Part shown: positions 62,243 through 64,000 of the stretch, piece by piece
How the letters are laid out: the number at the start of each line of letters is the position of its first letter
How positions within the stretch are numbered: the first letter of the stretch is position 1
DNA from: CALJFL01 sp039964455
GTDB lineage: Bacteria; Pseudomonadota; Gammaproteobacteria; Pseudomonadales; Halieaceae
Reading direction: 5' to 3'
DNA: 64,000 bases
NCBI GenBank assembly: GCA_039964455.1
Contig: JBDVXK010000028.1
Coordinates: 1-64,000 of the forward strand
Position numbers and translations under genes: made by a program
Notes under the pieces: model-generated
Told to the model about the DNA's origin: nothing
Databases searched by the model: none
Seen by the model: only the letters and a program-made list of their open reading frames with translations

Positions 62243-63155
62243 GTTAACAGCCTTGGCGTCAACCAGTTTCCTGCTACTGTTTTGGGCATCTGCGCTGTTC
62301 AGCAGTGGCTCGTTGGCAGAGGACAACGCTCTGTCGGCACACGCTTTGGCCAACGCTACCTATAGCGGATTAAAAACGGACGACATAGAAATCACCCTCA
62401 CCGATGGCGAGTGGCAGGGCGAGCCTTATCAGGAAGGCGGTGCAGTGGTGCCCCGTGTCCAATTGCTGGGAAATCTGGTGGCACGCGCAGACCTGACCGG
62501 GAATGGTGTCGAAGACGCTGTGGTACTGGTTAACTTTGCCCCGGGCGGCACCGGACAACTGCTGCACCTGGCCCTGATGACAGCCAGTGACGGTAAACCA
62601 GAACAGACTGCCGCAGCATTCATAGGCGATCGCGTTAGGGTTCGGGATCTGCGAGTCGAAGGCGATACTGTCGCGCTGGACCTCGTACAGGCGGGCCCTA
62701 GAGACCCTTCTTGTTGCCCAGGCGAGATGGCAACACGGCTGTGGCAGTACCGGGATGGTGATCTTGCCGAGATTGATAGCACTGCCGACACCGCGCGAGT
62801 GAGCATCGAAGCTATCGAAGGACAGCAATGGCAGTTATCGCATTGGCGCTATCAGGAGCCGGTGGAGGAATCGACTACGATCACCCTCGCCTATGAAGAA
62901 GGTAAGCTGGTTGGCAATGCCGGTTGCAATAACTACTTTGCCAGTGTCAGCAACGGCAACATGCCTGGCGACATAAAAGTATCAGCCCCCGGCGCCACAC
63001 GTATGGCCTGCCGCAACCCCGACCACGGCGCTGCAGAACAACGCTTTCTGTCACTGCTACCCACAGTCTGGCAGTTTTCCTGGATGGCGGGCCAACTGGT
63101 ATTGAGTTACGGCGAGGGTAGCGACACGGGCGTGCTGTTCTTCAAGCCCATTTAG
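62235..63155 (+). CDS. Secreted META-domain protein
   Basis: Start TTG at 62235, SD GGGGAGG upstream, overlapping the amidohydrolase gene by eight bases. Signal peptide (ALASTSFLLLFWASALFSSG). Residues 60-180 are beta-rich (LLGNLVARADLTGNGVEDAV). The C-terminal META domain (HslJ type) reads WQLSHWRYQEPVEE, LVGNAGCNNYFASVSNG, TRMACRNPDHGAAEQRFLSL and ends VLFFKPI; its two Cys match those of HslJ. Coupled with the amidohydrolase; function unknown. Confidence 0.84.
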   Translation: MIKLTALASTSFLLLFWASALFSSGSLAEDNALSAHALANATYSGLKTDDIEITLTDGEWQGEPYQEGGAVVPRVQLLGNLVARADLTGNGVEDAVVLVNFAPGGTGQLLHLALMTASDGKPEQTAAAFIGDRVRVRDLRVEGDTVALDLVQAGPRDPSCCPGEMATRLWQYRDGDLAEIDSTADTARVSIEAIEGQQWQLSHWRYQEPVEESTTITLAYEEGKLVGNAGCNNYFASVSNGNMPGDIKVSAPGATRMACRNPDHGAAEQRFLSLLPTVWQFSWMAGQLVLSYGEGSDTGVLFFKPI

Positions 63156-63211
63156 CGAGTTAAAGATGGTGCTACTTCAGACGTAGCCAATCGTTGATGG
63201 GTCACGCTTTA

Positions 63212-63580
63212 TCATGGCCTGTCGGCGGGACCTCTCCGGGCCGGGCCTGTCCTGGCGGGACCCTTCCTGGCCGGACCATCCTGCACCAGCACCCAGGGAG
63301 CAGCCACAACAGCCCAGAGCTCCTTCTCGCTCTCAAACCACAGCATCGCCTGATCATCGCTTACCGGCGCCACAGTCCCGGCGGCGATCCACTCTTCGAA
63401 TGCCGCGGTATTGTCCAAACCCAACTGCACAGCAACTTCAACCAGGTCGAGATCTTCGGCCACATACACGACGCTACCTGCCGCATAGTGCTTTTGCAGA
63501 TCGTTCCAGGGTATTCGTCCGGTGGAGCTGAGATATTCAGCGAACAAACGCTTGCGGCGTTCTTCGACTCCGCTAGCCAT
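63212..63580 (-). CDS. DUF2288 protein with repeat-derived C-terminal tail
   Basis: Start ATG at 63580 (MASGVEERRKRLFAEYLSST). Family segments are ARIPW-like GRIPWNDLQKHYAAGSVVYV, DLDLVEVAVQLGLDN, APVSDDQAMLWFESEKELWA and VVAAPWVLVQ, where family members normally end. Here about 22 residues follow, built of GPAR repeats (GPARKGPARTGPARRGPADR), encoded by a 15-bp tandem repeat. The frame upstream to 63673 overlaps the neighbour gene and is not used. Function unknown. Confidence 0.88.
   Translation of the reverse strand: MASGVEERRKRLFAEYLSSTGRIPWNDLQKHYAAGSVVYVAEDLDLVEVAVQLGLDNTAAFEEWIAAGTVAPVSDDQAMLWFESEKELWAVVAAPWVLVQDGPARKGPARTGPARRGPADRP
63224..63283. repeat. Four tandem 15-bp repeats at the 3' end of the DUF2288 gene
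   Basis: Units of GGCGGGACCTCTCCG, GGCCGGGCCTGTCCT, GGCGGGACCCTTCCT and GGCCGGACCATCCTG. The unit length keeps the reading frame, adding five residues per copy to the protein tail. Confidence 0.8.
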
Positions 63581-64000
63581 ATCGTGGGTCAGCGACGAAG
63601 GGGTTGCTCTGACGCTCCTGACCAAAGGTGGAAGTCGGTCCATGACCGGGGATAAACGTGATGTCATCGCCAAGAGGAAAGAGTTTGTTACGGATACTGG
63701 CGATCAGCTCTTCATGATTTCCGCGGGGGAAGTCCGTTCGCCCTATGGAGCCCTGGAACAGGACATCGCCTACCCAGGCGACTTTCTGCGGCGAATGGAG
63801 GAAAACAATATGTCCTGGTGTGTGCCCCGGACAATGATAAACCTGCAGGGTCTGTTCACCTACGGTCACCGTGTCACCCTCCTCCAGCCAGCGATCGGGA
63901 ACAAAGGCATCGGCATGGGGAAACCCTGACATCTCGCACCATTCGGGCAGCTTGTCGATCCAGAACGCGTCTTCGCGCTGGGGGCCCTCAATAGGAATCT
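63573..64000 (-). CDS. Metallo-beta-lactamase-fold hydrolase, YcbL-like (5' truncated)
   Basis: The frame is open to the window end and continues beyond it: IPIEGPQREDAFWIDKLPEW, then the GFPHADAF and DRWLEEGDTV segments. Visible metal ligands include CPGHTPGH (H-x-x-x-H) and VGDVLFQGSIGRTDFPRGN, with the late FIPGHGPTSTFGQE. The end SNPFVADPRYG is typical of the YcbL/glyoxalase II-like group. It overlaps the DUF2288 start by eight bases. Confidence 0.9.
   Translation of the reverse strand, partial: IPIEGPQREDAFWIDKLPEWCEMSGFPHADAFVPDRWLEEGDTVTVGEQTLQVYHCPGHTPGHIVFLHSPQKVAWVGDVLFQGSIGRTDFPRGNHEELIASIRNKLFPLGDDITFIPGHGPTSTFGQERQSNPFVADPRYG

Overview
The window is a 64 kb stretch of chromosome from a moderately GC-rich gammaproteobacterium, most likely a marine one related to Halieaceae/Cellvibrionales. 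That placement is an inference. It rests on the conserved block psd - rsgA/orn - queG - nnr - tsaE - amiB - mutL - miaA - hfq - hflX - hflK - hflC - yjeT(DUF2065) - hisZ - purA, a classic gammaproteobacterial superoperon with hisZ placed as in pseudomonads, and on the style of the accessory proteins. No rRNA, tRNA, CRISPR array, insertion sequence or prophage was recognised.

Layout. (1) 1-2721: an AT-richer accessory patch holding the 3' end of a collagen-like, tail-fibre-like protein gene and a convergent glycosyltransferase-methyltransferase fusion. (2) 2750-21284: the housekeeping superoperon, mostly on the minus strand, interrupted between queG and orn by a PP2C phosphatase and a membrane FHA protein. 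A 180-bp near-palindrome separates rsgA from psd. (3) 21.3-45.7 kb: ordinary single genes and small operons (a beta-rich secreted protein, PIN-PhoH ATPase, RNase II, asnS, SYLF protein, SDR, TPR/transglutaminase-like lipoprotein, cysH, nitronate monooxygenase-like protein, lipoprotein hydrolase, orphan ParA, Fe-ADH, FKBP, DUF924, Nudix, cinA, pdxH, GNAT, DUF4136, ggt, thioesterase). It includes a 43-codon membrane peptide behind an FNR-type box, and a 560-bp non-coding repeat cluster with three tandem 70-bp units and three long hairpins. (4) 45.8-60.5 kb: a tightly packed 13-gene, single-direction operon, the most interesting part of the window. (5) 60.5-64 kb: an amidohydrolase, a META-domain protein, a DUF2288 protein with a repeat-derived tail, and a truncated metallo-beta-lactamase-fold gene.

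The operon at 45856-60467 encodes, in order: a TPR protein with a TonB-like C terminus; a Ser/Gly-rich lipoprotein; a second lipoprotein; a single-pass protein with repeats and a PEGA-like end; a single-pass PEGA-repeat protein ending in a SUMF1-like domain without the catalytic cysteines; a small secreted protein; a TolQ/ExbB/MotA-like channel protein; a degenerate Hsp70/actin-like protein with an FHA-like tail; two vWA proteins whose N termini look like ExbD/TolR (one transmembrane helix preceded by Asp); two more lipoproteins; and an M48 metalloprotease. Most junctions overlap or are under 11 bp. I infer an envelope-spanning machine, possibly driven by the proton motive force, in which vWA domains take the place normally held by a TolR/MotB periplasmic domain. 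I do not know a named system with this composition.
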